A stretch of 64,000 nt of DNA from Rheinheimera tangshanensis (GCF_014645135.1 NZ_BMLH01000001.1:248001-312000); one strand, 5' to 3'. Numbered from the stretch's first letter, positions 32,035-42,592 are shown. Notes: generated from the sequence alone by a model not told the origin. Numbers and translations are program-made.

Positions 32035-34602
32035 TTAATCCAGCTGAGTGACTCTGCTGGTTGCGCCATTTTTGGCTTTAGTCCGCAGTAATAAATTACT
32101 GCTGACTTTTACCGCCTCTGAGTAAGGTAACCAGCTTTGGCCCTGATCTTCACTGTATTCGATAGTTAAACCGGGCCAGGCGCTGTTTGCCAGTAATAAG
32201 CCGTCTTGTAGCACTGCTCCTGGTGGCGGCAGATACAAAGCCACACCAGCTTCGGCTAAACGTGGTAATTCCTTTTGCGTTAAGGTCCAGCCAAAACGTT
32301 GCCAGTCTTGCTGGCGTTTTTCTGTGTCTGGCTTTGCACCTTCCCACTCTGCTTTGTACCAGGCCCGCTCTGCCAGAGCTAACAAACGTGGATACAGCAT
32401 CTTTTCCAGTTGCTCTGGGGTACGAATAGTTTCGCTCCAGACTTGCCCCTGGATCCCAAGAATATTCTCCGGTTTTTCTAAGGCAGGTAACTCTTTACCT
32501 AACAAAGTTTCCAGATCGTCAATCACTTTACCCTCACGGGTTTTATCAGCATTGGCGTATAAATCATCTGGCATATAACCAAATACTTTGGCGACATCAG
32601 TGAAGCGGGCCGCCCAATAATAACCACGTTCTTCCGGGTGGGCTTCGTAAGGATGGTCAAAATACAAATGAGTACCGTGGGATAACACTACCTGATAACC
32701 GGCGTTGGCTAAACGATAAGCTCTGTCGGCGACACCCCATTCCCAGATATTGTCCCAGACATTGGCATAGACTTTTTCATTGGCAAACTGCTTACGATTA
32801 AAGGGATTTTTGGCGTCGTACATTAAACCGTCTTCCCAGCCACCTAAAATCAGTTGTCGGTTTGCTGCCAGCTGTGCCACTTTCGCTACAAAATAAGGTT
32901 TTAAATCTGCAACTCCGGCAACTCCGCTGTCTGGTGTTGCTATTAGCTGCTGGCAGGCCACAGAGGCTGTCCATGAGCCTGCTCCCGTTTCATCACCGCC
33001 CATATGGAAAGTGCTGAGTTTTAATCCTGCCTGACGGTACATTTGCTGCAGTTCATACATCACTTTATCAACAAAAGCGTAAGTAGAGGGTAAACAGACA
33101 TTGATCGAATTGTCTGTATAGTTTTGCACTGTGATGTAGTTCGATTGATCCAAAGGATCGGATAACAAATACTGTGTCGCTTCAGCGTCTTTACCTTGTT
33201 CTTTTAGTGTCAGATAACGAGCCTGCATGGCTTTTACTGCTGCTCTGGCGTGACCCGGCATATCTATTTCCGGGATGATCTCAATATGACGAACTGCGGC
33301 ATATTTTAGAATTTCAATAAAGTCGGTTGTGCTGTAATAACCATTGCCGTTGCCTGATGGAAAAGGACCTGTACCGAGCTGAGTCAGCAGGCAATTGCGT
33401 TCGGATAAATCAAAACAGCGTTTTGCGCCAATTTGGGTTAATTCGGGCAAGCCAGGGATTTCAATGCGCCAGCCTTCATCTTCGGTTAAATGCAGATGCA
33501 GTTTATTCAGTTTGTAGCGCGCCAGTTGATCAATTATCCGCAAGGTGACTTCTTTGCCATGGAAGTTGCGCGCCATATCATAATGCAATCCACGCCAGCT
33601 AAAACGTGGCCAATCCCTGAGCGTCAGATTGGGTAACACAGTGCGCTCGCCTGTAACCGGCAGCAGAGCCAATAAGCTTTGCACGGCATAAAACGTACCT
33701 GCATTATCATTGCCATTTAAGGCAATTTGCTCATCGTGGATCACCAACTGATACCCTTCGGCTTTGTCTTCGTTCTTTGAAATCCCTAAAGCTATATGGG
33801 GCTGATTTTTCGCTGGCCTTTGTGTCGTTAAGGCCAGTGATAAGCCTGTGATCTGTTGTAACTGCTGCTGTAAATAACTGGCTTCAGAGGTTAAGCGGCC
33901 ACTGTGATAGATTTGCCAGTCTGCATTGAGTTTAGTTTGTCCGCGCTGGTAACTGATCTGTTGTGGACGTGGCACTATGGACAATTGCTCCGGCTTTTCA
34001 AAGGCGGACAGCTGCTGTTGATTAAGTACAAAACGGCTTTGACTGGTGGCTATTGGGTATAAATCGGGCCCCGGCTGATTAAAACGTTGTAATTGTTCTG
34101 GTTGAGTATAAGGTTCGACAAAACGACTGAAATCTTCTGTATCTGTATTGGCAAAGATTTCAGGCGTTAAACCTTTTGCAGTAATAAAAGCCCGCGGCAT
34201 CCAGTCGCTGTAACTGACTAAAGAAGAAGAAGGGGAAAAGGTAAAATTCAGCTGCTCGCCCGGTTTTAAGCCTTTAAAATCTGTTGCTGGCGTCACACTA
34301 TGTAAGTCACCTTGCAGATGCTGCAGCCTTAGTCCTTTTTGGACCTTCGTATCCAGTTTTCTAATGGCATGAAAATACACGACCCAGTTGCCGGCACCAG
34401 CACCAAGAGCCACAGATGAGTTATTCCGCATTACAAATTCAGCCTGAGGTTTGTGCACTGTGGCTGAAGTAAAATTAGTATTGACTGCAAATTTTAATTC
34501 AGTGTTTTTTGCAAACTCGGCTAACTCGGACTGAGTAAAGGCTTGAACTTGTCCGCTCAATAAGTAACTGATACAAAGCCATAGTAGTAGAAAATACTTC
34601 AT
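32035..34602 (-). CDS. GH20 beta-N-acetylhexosaminidase (chitobiase-like)
   Basis: 855 residues from the ATG at 34602, preceded by GGGGAG; the frame extends further upstream but the signal peptide (YFLLLWLCISYLLSGQVQA) begins here. Domains in order: carbohydrate-binding/chitobiase N-terminal domain, GH20b, the GH20 barrel with the catalytic Asp-Glu pair in HMGGDETGAG, and a C-terminal Ig-like domain. It cleaves GlcNAc from chitobiose and chitooligosaccharides in the periplasm or on the cell surface. It diverges from the nagKBAPX operon; the NagR operator at 34842 lies 240 bp upstream. Confidence 0.93.
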   Translation of the reverse strand: MKYFLLLWLCISYLLSGQVQAFTQSELAEFAKNTELKFAVNTNFTSATVHKPQAEFVMRNNSSVALGAGAGNWVVYFHAIRKLDTKVQKGLRLQHLQGDLHSVTPATDFKGLKPGEQLNFTFSPSSSLVSYSDWMPRAFITAKGLTPEIFANTDTEDFSRFVEPYTQPEQLQRFNQPGPDLYPIATSQSRFVLNQQQLSAFEKPEQLSIVPRPQQISYQRGQTKLNADWQIYHSGRLTSEASYLQQQLQQITGLSLALTTQRPAKNQPHIALGISKNEDKAEGYQLVIHDEQIALNGNDNAGTFYAVQSLLALLPVTGERTVLPNLTLRDWPRFSWRGLHYDMARNFHGKEVTLRIIDQLARYKLNKLHLHLTEDEGWRIEIPGLPELTQIGAKRCFDLSERNCLLTQLGTGPFPSGNGNGYYSTTDFIEILKYAAVRHIEIIPEIDMPGHARAAVKAMQARYLTLKEQGKDAEATQYLLSDPLDQSNYITVQNYTDNSINVCLPSTYAFVDKVMYELQQMYRQAGLKLSTFHMGGDETGAGSWTASVACQQLIATPDSGVAGVADLKPYFVAKVAQLAANRQLILGGWEDGLMYDAKNPFNRKQFANEKVYANVWDNIWEWGVADRAYRLANAGYQVVLSHGTHLYFDHPYEAHPEERGYYWAARFTDVAKVFGYMPDDLYANADKTREGKVIDDLETLLGKELPALEKPENILGIQGQVWSETIRTPEQLEKMLYPRLLALAERAWYKAEWEGAKPDTEKRQQDWQRFGWTLTQKELPRLAEAGVALYLPPPGAVLQDGLLLANSAWPGLTIEYSEDQGQSWLPYSEAVKVSSNLLLRTKAKNGATSRVTQLD

Positions 34603-34841
34603 CGCACGCTCCCCAGAACAGCGGTACACTGTACTGCATGTTATTCCCTGATAAACCGCTTTGCTCACTGAAGGCCTGTCCAGGCATAAGGTGGCAGAGC
34701 GCGACTACAAGGTGATTGTTATTTAATTGTTTGATTTTAAATGTAAATTTAATTTATTTTTCATGTATTCTGAAAAATTAAGTTCGATTTTTAAACAAGG
34801 GTCTTGTTATTTGTCAAAATTATTATATGCTGAATTGAAAA

Positions 34842-34859
34842 AATGACAACGCTGTCAAT
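34842..34859. promoter_or_regulatory. NagR-like operator 3 (hexosaminidase/nagK intergenic)
   Basis: AATGACAACGCTGTCAAT fits AATGACA-N4-TGTCATT with a 2-base end mismatch. It lies between divergent hexosaminidase (-) and nagK (+) genes. The rest of the 350-bp gap 34603-34952 is AT-rich with no gene. Confidence 0.78.
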
Positions 34860-34952
34860 TCGGTTTTTGATGAAATAATGGGCTGAAACAGGTGGAAGCA
34901 TAATCAGACTGGATTAATGCTGACCAGCGGACAATGCAATGAGGTTGGTAGG

Positions 34953-35861
34953 ATGACTACAGCAGTAGGCTATGATGGCCCATTTTATTTAGGTGTAGAT
35001 GGTGGCGGCAGTAAATGCCGGGTAATCATAGTTACAGAAGACAATCAGGTCATAGGCGAGGGCTTATCTGGCCCTGCGAATCCATTACGTGGCATGAAGG
35101 TCGCAACTGACTCTATTCTTGCTGCTACTCAGCAGGCTCTGACTTGCGCTGGCATGGCGTTTAAAGATATGTCCAAACTGATTGTTGGTGCAGGCTTAGC
35201 TGGCGTCAATATGCCTGAGTACTATCGTATTTTCTCCGAATGGCAGCATCCGTTTCAGGAATTACATTTAACCAGCGATTTGCATGTGGCCTGTATTGGT
35301 GCTCATCAGGGCGGCGACGGTGCCGTCATTATTGCCGGAACCGGCTCATGCGGTTTAGCTGATGTCAAAGGTCAATTGATTGAGGTCGGCGGCCATGGCT
35401 TCCCTTATGGTGATAACGGCAGTGGCGCCTGGATAGGCTTGCAGATGGTACACCATGTGCTGTTAGCCAAAGACTTGTTAGGCCCACAGACTTTATTAAC
35501 CGATTTGTTATGCAGTGAATTAAAGCTCAGTCAAACCTTGGCTTTGGTTGATTTTTTTATGCATGCCACTCCAACCACTTATGCCAAATATGCGCCTCTG
35601 GTATTTACTGCTGCAGAGCAGGGTGATCTGCTGGCTCAGCAAATAGTGCAGCAAGCGGCGGCTCATATCAGTGCGATAGCCCAGCGTTTATTAAGTATTA
35701 ATCCACCCCGTTTGTCCTTGATTGGTGGTCTGGCGCATAAGTTACAGCCTTATCTGGCTTCAGAGGTGCAGCAAAAAGTGACACCAGCTTTGGCTGCTCC
35801 TGAATTTGGCGCCGTCTGGTTTGCTAAACAACGTCAGCAAAAAGCTCAACGAATTTCTTAA
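34953..35861 (+). CDS. nagK: N-acetylglucosamine kinase (BadF/BadG type)
   Basis: 302 residues from the ATG at 34953, preceded by GAGGTTGG; an ATG at 34917 is in frame but has no good binding site. The ATP-binding motif GVDGGGSKCR is at the N-terminus; IAGTGSCGLA and GHGFPYGDNGSGAWIG follow, typical of BadF/BadG-type GlcNAc kinases. It phosphorylates imported GlcNAc to GlcNAc-6-phosphate in the cytoplasm. It is the first gene of nagK-nagB-nagA-nagP-nagX. Confidence 0.92.
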   Translation: MTTAVGYDGPFYLGVDGGGSKCRVIIVTEDNQVIGEGLSGPANPLRGMKVATDSILAATQQALTCAGMAFKDMSKLIVGAGLAGVNMPEYYRIFSEWQHPFQELHLTSDLHVACIGAHQGGDGAVIIAGTGSCGLADVKGQLIEVGGHGFPYGDNGSGAWIGLQMVHHVLLAKDLLGPQTLLTDLLCSELKLSQTLALVDFFMHATPTTYAKYAPLVFTAAEQGDLLAQQIVQQAAAHISAIAQRLLSINPPRLSLIGGLAHKLQPYLASEVQQKVTPALAAPEFGAVWFAKQRQQKAQRIS

Positions 35862-35882
35862 TCTGTTTGTTAACTACTAGCT

Positions 35883-36896
35883 GTGAGTACTATCAAGATG
35901 ACCCGAACCATTATGGCGCAGGAAGCTGCAGAAGCACCAAGCCGGATCCGCGAACAATTAGCTGCCAATGCCAGTCGTATTGCTGAGATAGTAGCGCTTA
36001 TCAAGCAAAAGCAACCGCGTTATGTCTATATGGTCGGTCGCGGTTCCTCTGATCACGCCGGTGTATTTGCCAAGTATCTTATTGAAATTGAAATAGGTTT
36101 ACCTGTTGCAGCCGCAGCACCTTCTATTGCCAGCGTGTACAACAAGCAACTGGATTTAACAGGTGCATTGGTGCTGGTCATTTCACAATCAGGCCGCAGC
36201 CCGGATATTCTGGCTCAGGTGGCGATGGCCAAAGCAGCTGGGGCTTTAGTGGTTGCCTTGGTCAATGATGAAAGCTCGCCTTTAGCTGCACAAGCCGATC
36301 AGATTATTCCATTGAATGTTGGTGCTGAAAAAGCAGTAGCTGCCACCAAAAGTTACCTTGCGACCTTAAGCGCTGTACTACAGCTGGTCGCGGCCTGGTC
36401 TGGCAATAGCCAGTTGCAGGATGCGGTGATTAGCCTGCCAGAATTACTTGAACGCGCTATTGAATTGCCAGCTCAGCTCACTGCACAGTCATTGCAAGGT
36501 GTTGAGCATTTAGTGGTGTTAGGTCGTGGCCCTGGTTATGCGATTAGCCGCGAAATTGCGCTGAAACTCAAAGAAGTCTGCGGTATTCACGCCGAAGCCT
36601 TTTCCAGCGCTGAGTTCCTGCATGGTCCTGTGACTTTAGTCAAAGATCAGTTCGCTATCGTTGATGTCAGCATTGCGGACGAAGCCAATGCCGCGCATCA
36701 GGCGCAAATTGCCGAAGTGCGCAGCCGCGGTGCCCGTATTGTGCATTTGCATCACGCTGACTTGTTATCGAATCCACGGGTATTACCACTGGCTCTGTTG
36801 CAGCGTTTTTATCTGGATGTTGAGGCTGTGGCTCGTAGCCGTGGCGTCAATCCGGATGCGCCTCCAGGCCTGAATAAAGTCACTAAAACGGTCTGA
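35883..36896 (+). CDS. nagB: Glucosamine-6-phosphate deaminase, SIS type
   Basis: 337 residues with two SIS domains (VGRGSSDHAG, then SQSGRSPDI; later LGRGPGYAISREIALKLKE and EFLHGP). It is the NagB-II form found in Shewanella and relatives, related to the isomerase half of GlmS but without the glutaminase half. It converts GlcN-6-P to fructose-6-P and ammonia. The frame opens with GTG 35883; the ATG at 35898 is an alternative start. It lies 21 bp after nagK. Confidence 0.92.
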   Translation: MSTIKMTRTIMAQEAAEAPSRIREQLAANASRIAEIVALIKQKQPRYVYMVGRGSSDHAGVFAKYLIEIEIGLPVAAAAPSIASVYNKQLDLTGALVLVISQSGRSPDILAQVAMAKAAGALVVALVNDESSPLAAQADQIIPLNVGAEKAVAATKSYLATLSAVLQLVAAWSGNSQLQDAVISLPELLERAIELPAQLTAQSLQGVEHLVVLGRGPGYAISREIALKLKEVCGIHAEAFSSAEFLHGPVTLVKDQFAIVDVSIADEANAAHQAQIAEVRSRGARIVHLHHADLLSNPRVLPLALLQRFYLDVEAVARSRGVNPDAPPGLNKVTKTV

Positions 36897-36906
36897 CGAG
36901 GTTCTG

Positions 36907-38025
36907 ATGCAACAGATTTCAGTAGCACGGCTGTTTGACGGTCAAAACTGGCAACAGAATGTAACTTTGACTATTGAAGCGGGTCATATTGATTCGATTC
37001 AACCAGCCGCTGGTCCGGTTCTGCCAGGCTCGCTGGTGCCCGGTTTTATTGATGTGCAGGTCAATGGTGGTGGTGGTGCTTTATTTAACACTGATACCAG
37101 TATTGAAGCGCTGCGTACTATGGTCAAAGCCCATGCGCAGTTTGGCAGCACGGCTTTATTACCTACAGTGATCACTGACTCTGTGGCCGTGATGCAGCAA
37201 GCCGCTGCTGTGATAGCTCAGGCTATTGCCACCAAAGAACCCGGTATTATAGGTGTGCACTTCGAAGGCCCACATTTGTCCGTACCCAAAAAGGGTGTGC
37301 ATCCGCAGAACTTTATCCGCCCTTTATCCGAAGCTGAGTTAGCCATTTATAAACGCACCGATCTTGGTATCAAGCTGGTCACAGTGGCGCCTGAAACTAT
37401 CAGCCCTGAACAAATTAAAGAGCTAGTCAAAGCCAATGTCATTGTCTGTTTAGGCCATAGCAATGCGGACGCAGCCACAGCACAGGCTGCTTTGGCTGCT
37501 GGAGCTACAGGTTTTACTCACTTATACAATGCGATGTCACCTTTAACCTCGCGTGAACCCGGCGTAGTAGGGGCTGCACTTGCCGATCCACATAGTTGGT
37601 GTGGCGTCATTTTAGATGGTTTGCATGTGCACCCACTGGCAGTAAAAGTGGCGTTGGCGGCCAAACCCAGAGGTAAACTGCTTATTGTCACAGACGCTAT
37701 GTCACCTGTTGGCACCAATCAAACCGAGTTTGATTTTTTTGATGGCAAAGTGATTCGGGATGGTAACAAGTTAACCAACTTAAACGGCAACCTGGCGGGT
37801 TCAGTGCTCGATATGGCCAGTGCGGTGTGTTATGCCGTGGAGGAGCTTGGCCTTGAGCTTTCGGAAGCTGTGCGTATGGCGTCTTTGTATCCGGCTGAGT
37901 TTTTAGGTATCAGCGCTGAGCGTGGACAAATTAAGGTGGGAGCCAAAGCCGACCTGGTGTTGTTGAATGACAACGGCCTGGTACAGCAGTGCTGGCTGGC
38001 AGGTTACCCTTTTATCGAACAGTAA
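36907..38025 (+). CDS. nagA: N-acetylglucosamine-6-phosphate deacetylase
   Basis: 372 residues of the amidohydrolase fold: metal- and substrate-binding motifs GFIDVQVNGGGG, GVHFEGPHLS, CLGHSNAD, FTHLYNAMSP and the catalytic Asp in IVTDAMSP. It removes acetate from GlcNAc-6-P to give GlcN-6-P for NagB. It starts 10 bp after the stop of nagB, in one operon. Confidence 0.96.
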   Translation: MQQISVARLFDGQNWQQNVTLTIEAGHIDSIQPAAGPVLPGSLVPGFIDVQVNGGGGALFNTDTSIEALRTMVKAHAQFGSTALLPTVITDSVAVMQQAAAVIAQAIATKEPGIIGVHFEGPHLSVPKKGVHPQNFIRPLSEAELAIYKRTDLGIKLVTVAPETISPEQIKELVKANVIVCLGHSNADAATAQAALAAGATGFTHLYNAMSPLTSREPGVVGAALADPHSWCGVILDGLHVHPLAVKVALAAKPRGKLLIVTDAMSPVGTNQTEFDFFDGKVIRDGNKLTNLNGNLAGSVLDMASAVCYAVEELGLELSEAVRMASLYPAEFLGISAERGQIKVGAKADLVLLNDNGLVQQCWLAGYPFIEQ

Positions 38026-38075
38026 AATATCCAATAAATTCAACATAATAATTATTAAAGCAACAGGAAGGAATT

Positions 38076-39380
38076 ATGGAAATGACAGTTGATACTCCTA
38101 AGGTGCGCAGCAGTATTGTGCCCATGGCTATAGTGGCCATGCTGTTTTTTGTGCTGGGTTTTGCCACCTGGCTGAATGGCTCTTTGATGCCGTATTTAAA
38201 GCAGATGCTGCAACTAACCCCTTTACAGGCATCACTGGTGGTGTTTTCATTTTATATAGCCGTGACTTTTACGGCTTTGCCATCGGCCTGGCTGATCCGA
38301 AGGGTCGGCTACAAAAATGGTATGGCTTTGGGCATGGTGGTGATGATGCTGGCAGGGCTTTTATATATTCCTGCCGCACAAACTCAGACCTTTGGTTTAT
38401 TCCTGCTGGCTCAGTTGGTGATTGGTGCGGGTCAAACCTTATTGCAAACCGCTGTGAACCCTTACGTGGTGAAAATAGGCCCGGAAGAGACGGCGGCAGT
38501 GCGTATCAGCATTATGGGTATCCTGAATAAAACCGCTGGTGTTGTTGCACCCTTAGTTTTTACCGCTTTGATTGTCAGCGGTTTTACTGCACCAGTGGGA
38601 ACAGTGCTGAATGCTGAACAAATTGACGCTATGGCGGCCAGTCTGGTGTTGCCTTATCTTGGGCTGGCGGTATTTTTAGCTTTACTTGCTTTGGCTGTGA
38701 AGTATTCACCTTTGCCTGAGTTGGAAAAAGAGTCTGATACCGGCACTGGTATCGACCAGCTAAAAGCTGTACTGGCAAAGCCCGCGCTGGTGTTGGGTGT
38801 ATTGTCTTTATTTGTTTATGTGGCTGTCGAAGTGATAGCTGGCGATACCATAGGTTTATTCGCTTTATCGCTTGGGGTTGAACGCTACACTGTGATGACC
38901 TCTTATACCATGGCCTGTATGGTGCTGGGTTATATCTTAGGCATCGTCTTGATCCCTCGGGTGTTGTCACAACAAAAGGCCTTGGCTGTTTCTGCGGTGT
39001 TAGGCCTGGCGCTGACACTGGCTATAGTGTTAGGCGATAGCAGCTCTTATCTGATTGCCAACACTTTATTAGTGCCATTTGGTGGCACCGCCTTACCCGA
39101 TACTTTGTTATTTATCGCTATTCTTGGTTTAGCCAATGCCATCGTCTGGCCTGCGGTTTGGCCTCTGGCCTTATCCGGCCTGGGAGCTTTAACCAGTATA
39201 GGTTCAGCTTTGTTAATTATGGGCATTGCAGGTGGCGCTTTTGGCCCGCTGTTCTGGGGACTTGCCAGCAGCACAGGCCTTGGGCAGCAGGGGGCTTATC
39301 TGGTGATGTTGCCTTGTTATGCCTTTATCCTGTTTTATGCCATCAAAGGCCATAAGTTAACGAGTTGGAACAACTCCTGA
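38076..39380 (+). CDS. nagP: N-acetylglucosamine MFS transporter
   Basis: 434 residues, about 12 membrane segments, FucP-like MFS protein (FVLGFATWLNGSLMPYLK, ARLIRRVGYKNGM-like loop, QTLLQTAVNPYVV). In Shewanella and other alteromonads this type imports GlcNAc across the inner membrane without phosphorylation, consistent with the dedicated kinase NagK here. An AGGAAGGA site precedes ATG 38076. The stop overlaps the next start by one base (TGATG). Confidence 0.92.
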   Translation: MEMTVDTPKVRSSIVPMAIVAMLFFVLGFATWLNGSLMPYLKQMLQLTPLQASLVVFSFYIAVTFTALPSAWLIRRVGYKNGMALGMVVMMLAGLLYIPAAQTQTFGLFLLAQLVIGAGQTLLQTAVNPYVVKIGPEETAAVRISIMGILNKTAGVVAPLVFTALIVSGFTAPVGTVLNAEQIDAMAASLVLPYLGLAVFLALLALAVKYSPLPELEKESDTGTGIDQLKAVLAKPALVLGVLSLFVYVAVEVIAGDTIGLFALSLGVERYTVMTSYTMACMVLGYILGIVLIPRVLSQQKALAVSAVLGLALTLAIVLGDSSSYLIANTLLVPFGGTALPDTLLFIAILGLANAIVWPAVWPLALSGLGALTSIGSALLIMGIAGGAFGPLFWGLASSTGLGQQGAYLVMLPCYAFILFYAIKGHKLTSWNNS

Positions 39381-40471
39381 TGTCAGCCCCACGTTTTTAT
39401 GCGCTGGATGCTTTACGGGGTTTAGCCATAGCTTTAATGATCCTGGTGAATACGCCAGGGTCATGGCAGCATGTCTATAGTCCGCTGTTGCATGCGCCCT
39501 GGGACGGTTTTACCTTCGCTGACATTGTGTTCCCTACCTTTTTATTTGTGGTGGGCGCAGCGATGTTTTATTCGCTGAAAACCACAGTGTTTTCTAAGCA
39601 AAGTTTCTGGCGCGTCAGCAGCCGGGCTTTAAAGCTGATTGGCATTGGTGTGCTGCTGAATTATGTGCCTTTTAGTGTTGAGCTGACGGAGCTGCGTTTA
39701 CCCGGCGTGTTGCAGCGTATAGGTTTGGCTTACTGGTGTGCTGCGTTATTGGTGTTAAGTGTCAAACGCAGTTCTTTGCCTTTTATTGCTTTTGCTTTGG
39801 TGTTGTTGTATTGGCTGGCTTTAGTCGTGGGTGGAGGGGAGCAACCTTATAGTCTGGAGCACAATCTGGTACGGCAATGGGATCTGGCCATTTTTGGTGC
39901 TGCACATCTGTATCAGGGGTTTGGTGTGGCTTTTGATCCTGAAGGCCTGTTAAGCACTTTGCCTTGTATTGTGGCTGTGTTGATAGGTTTTGCGACAGCT
40001 TCATTTTTGCAGGGCAAGCAACACAATGAAGCGTTACGGTTATTGTTGTTATCCGGGCTCGCTTTTGTGATTTTAGCTATGTTTTGGCAACTACTTTGGC
40101 CGGTCAATAAAGCCTTATGGTCTGGCAGTTATCTGGCGTTGAGCAGTGGTTTAATTTTGTTGCTATTGGCTATTCTGGTCTGGGGTATTGATATCAAAGG
40201 CTGGACTGCTCTGGCAGAACCTTTAAAAGTGTATGGGACTAATCCGCTATTTATTTATATCTTGTCCTGGCTTTGGGCCGTGCTGATTGGCCAGCTGATC
40301 TTGATTCCCGCTGAGGCAGGTTCAGTATCGCTGTATCAGTGGGGCTTTGAGCAGTTAGCTATGATTTTCCCTGCAAAACTGGCATCTTTTGTGTTTGCTG
40401 TGCTGCACGTGATAGGGTTTTGGTATCTGTCGTTGCTGCTGTATAAACGCAATATAGTGATAAAGCTGTAA
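39380..40471 (+). CDS. nagX: NagX-type acyltransferase membrane protein
   Basis: 363 residues from ATG 39380, which overlaps the stop of nagP. About ten membrane segments. Motifs of the DUF5009/HGSNAT-like family: RFYALDALRGLAIALMILVN, then the PTFLFVVGAAM segment and YGTNPLFIYILSW near the C-terminus. The family is regularly encoded with nagP in alteromonads and may acetylate glucosamine units at the membrane; that activity is inferred from the human lysosomal relative and not proven for bacteria. Confidence 0.9.
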   Translation: MSAPRFYALDALRGLAIALMILVNTPGSWQHVYSPLLHAPWDGFTFADIVFPTFLFVVGAAMFYSLKTTVFSKQSFWRVSSRALKLIGIGVLLNYVPFSVELTELRLPGVLQRIGLAYWCAALLVLSVKRSSLPFIAFALVLLYWLALVVGGGEQPYSLEHNLVRQWDLAIFGAAHLYQGFGVAFDPEGLLSTLPCIVAVLIGFATASFLQGKQHNEALRLLLLSGLAFVILAMFWQLLWPVNKALWSGSYLALSSGLILLLLAILVWGIDIKGWTALAEPLKVYGTNPLFIYILSWLWAVLIGQLILIPAEAGSVSLYQWGFEQLAMIFPAKLASFVFAVLHVIGFWYLSLLLYKRNIVIKL

Positions 40472-40474
40472 ATG

Positions 40475-40497
40475 ATGGGGTCGTATGACCCCATTTT
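40475..40497. terminator. Two-way terminator between nagX and the Wzi-family gene
   Basis: ATGGGGTC and GACCCCAT pair around GTAT, with A-rich and T-rich flanks, between convergent genes. Confidence 0.87.
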
Positions 40498-40514
40498 ACT
40501 CTGAGCCGAATTCG

Positions 40515-41930
40515 TTAGAATCTGTATTCCCAGGTGGTGGCTGCAGCTACTTCGTCCGCGCCTTCAGGCAGTAATGGCGATTGATCCAGATAACGCAGCT
40601 GCAGGCTCAATAAGCCATTAAAAAATGGCCGTCTGTGTTCAGCTTTCGCCTGCCAGCTTTGTTCACTGTTGCCAGCCGTATCATAATAATTCGCCAGATA
40701 CAGATGGCCTGACCAACTAATACCGTCATAAGTCTGGTAATGATAACCGGCACTTAATACCCTGGCATCTTTGCCATAACCACTGCCAATCACCCGACCG
40801 TATCTGCTGTAACCTTGAGGATATAACTCGCCCTGATATGCGCAATCACCTTTAATGACTGAATCGGGACAATCAATATAGGTGTCTGAGTACTCCATAT
40901 TGACGGTATGAATGCCTGAGCTGTTGCCCCAATAACTGCGTATCCCTGCCAGTAATAAAGGATTGTCTGGCAAGTCTTCGGCGTTATCGTCATCAGCCAG
41001 CTCGACGTAAGCAGTCAGAGGCTGGTTCAACAGATTAAAGTGATAACTTGCGTCTATAGCAGCCCTTTGATCGGAGTTAGCACTGGCTTCATCTTTATTG
41101 ACCACCATGTCCCACCAGTCGCCAAAGCCATTATTTTTTCCCTGGCCGCCCCACTGACTAACTCTGGATACACCCAGCTCCAAACTTGCCGTAGGCCTGA
41201 AGTTAAAACGTCCACCCCAGTAGCGGGTTTGGCTGACTGGACTTTGATGCTCACCTAAACCAAGAAAGGTGGTAAAACTCCATGGTCCTAACCAGTTCAG
41301 CACTGGCAAATCTATCGCATCCCAGCCATGACGACTTAAACGCACAGAAGGCAGAGGTCTGGCATTATTGCTTTGTAGCAACGCACTTTGTTGACCAGGA
41401 CCCCACCATGTACTGACCTGGTCTACAGACAGCACCCAGTTTCCCAGTAAAGCGGCTAAATAGCTGTTGTCGTAAGTGAGTTCCTGTTCCGTGCTGCCGT
41501 CATGTAATTTGCGATAATGTACCTCTGAGCGACCTGCAAAGATGTCATTCTGAAATTCGCTGAATACTGTGACACTGGCTTTTTCTGAATAAGCTTCACC
41601 AAAACTCTGAATACCCATTTCTTCCGAGTTGGCTTTGAGTTTAATGCCGGCCGTTTTGTCGCTTTCATTAACATTTAATGCTTTGCGCACATGGGCCAGC
41701 GCAAATTTAACTTCTTCGCTATAACGACGATTAGGGACTTTAGCCAGGTCTTTGGCAATGTTCTTCCACATCAGTGGATAGGTATTGACAGGACCACTGA
41801 TTAAACCTGCATGAGACAAGGTTTGTAGCGACTGACGCAGGTAGTTGTCCTGCGTATCCATCCAGGGCGTGGCCTGAGCGGATAGAGTAAATAAGGCCAG
41901 ACTAAGGGCACTGAACTGAAGTTTTTTCAT
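40515..41930 (-). CDS. Wzi-family capsule assembly / outer-membrane barrel protein
   Basis: 471 residues with a signal peptide (LSALSLALFTLSAQA-type) and a beta-barrel rich in aromatic residues. The conserved family segment is DQVSTWWGPGQQSALLQSNNARPLP, followed by GPWSFTTFLG and ARYWGGRFNFRP-like strands; the C-terminus is EYRF. Wzi of E. coli anchors group 1 capsule to the outer membrane, but many Wzi-family proteins occur without capsule genes, as here. Its role in this organism is open. Confidence 0.87.
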   Translation of the reverse strand: MKKLQFSALSLALFTLSAQATPWMDTQDNYLRQSLQTLSHAGLISGPVNTYPLMWKNIAKDLAKVPNRRYSEEVKFALAHVRKALNVNESDKTAGIKLKANSEEMGIQSFGEAYSEKASVTVFSEFQNDIFAGRSEVHYRKLHDGSTEQELTYDNSYLAALLGNWVLSVDQVSTWWGPGQQSALLQSNNARPLPSVRLSRHGWDAIDLPVLNWLGPWSFTTFLGLGEHQSPVSQTRYWGGRFNFRPTASLELGVSRVSQWGGQGKNNGFGDWWDMVVNKDEASANSDQRAAIDASYHFNLLNQPLTAYVELADDDNAEDLPDNPLLLAGIRSYWGNSSGIHTVNMEYSDTYIDCPDSVIKGDCAYQGELYPQGYSRYGRVIGSGYGKDARVLSAGYHYQTYDGISWSGHLYLANYYDTAGNSEQSWQAKAEHRRPFFNGLLSLQLRYLDQSPLLPEGADEVAAATTWEYRF

Positions 41931-41954
41931 GACGACTAAAATCCGTGTTTTTAA

Positions 41955-42464
<510 letters not shown>

Positions 42465-42465
42465 T

Positions 42466-42592
42466 TATACCCAAAATAACTGGCGTTACAGCGAGGCGAC
42501 AAATGCGCGAGCCCCCGTGAGCATAGTGATCCTATGTGACTGGGCCAGAGCACGCAGTCAACAAAGCTGCAGCTTCAACTAAGAAGGGTATA
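42466..42592 (+). mobile_element. MITE-like repeat copy B
   Basis: A 127-bp non-coding element with terminal inverted repeats TATACCC (42466-42472) and GGGTATA (42586-42592) and an inner hairpin CATAG-TGATC-CTATG. It matches 16871-16996 in inverse orientation. It lies between coaD (-) and a TetR gene (+). I recall similar intergenic repeats in other alteromonad genomes. Confidence 0.8.
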
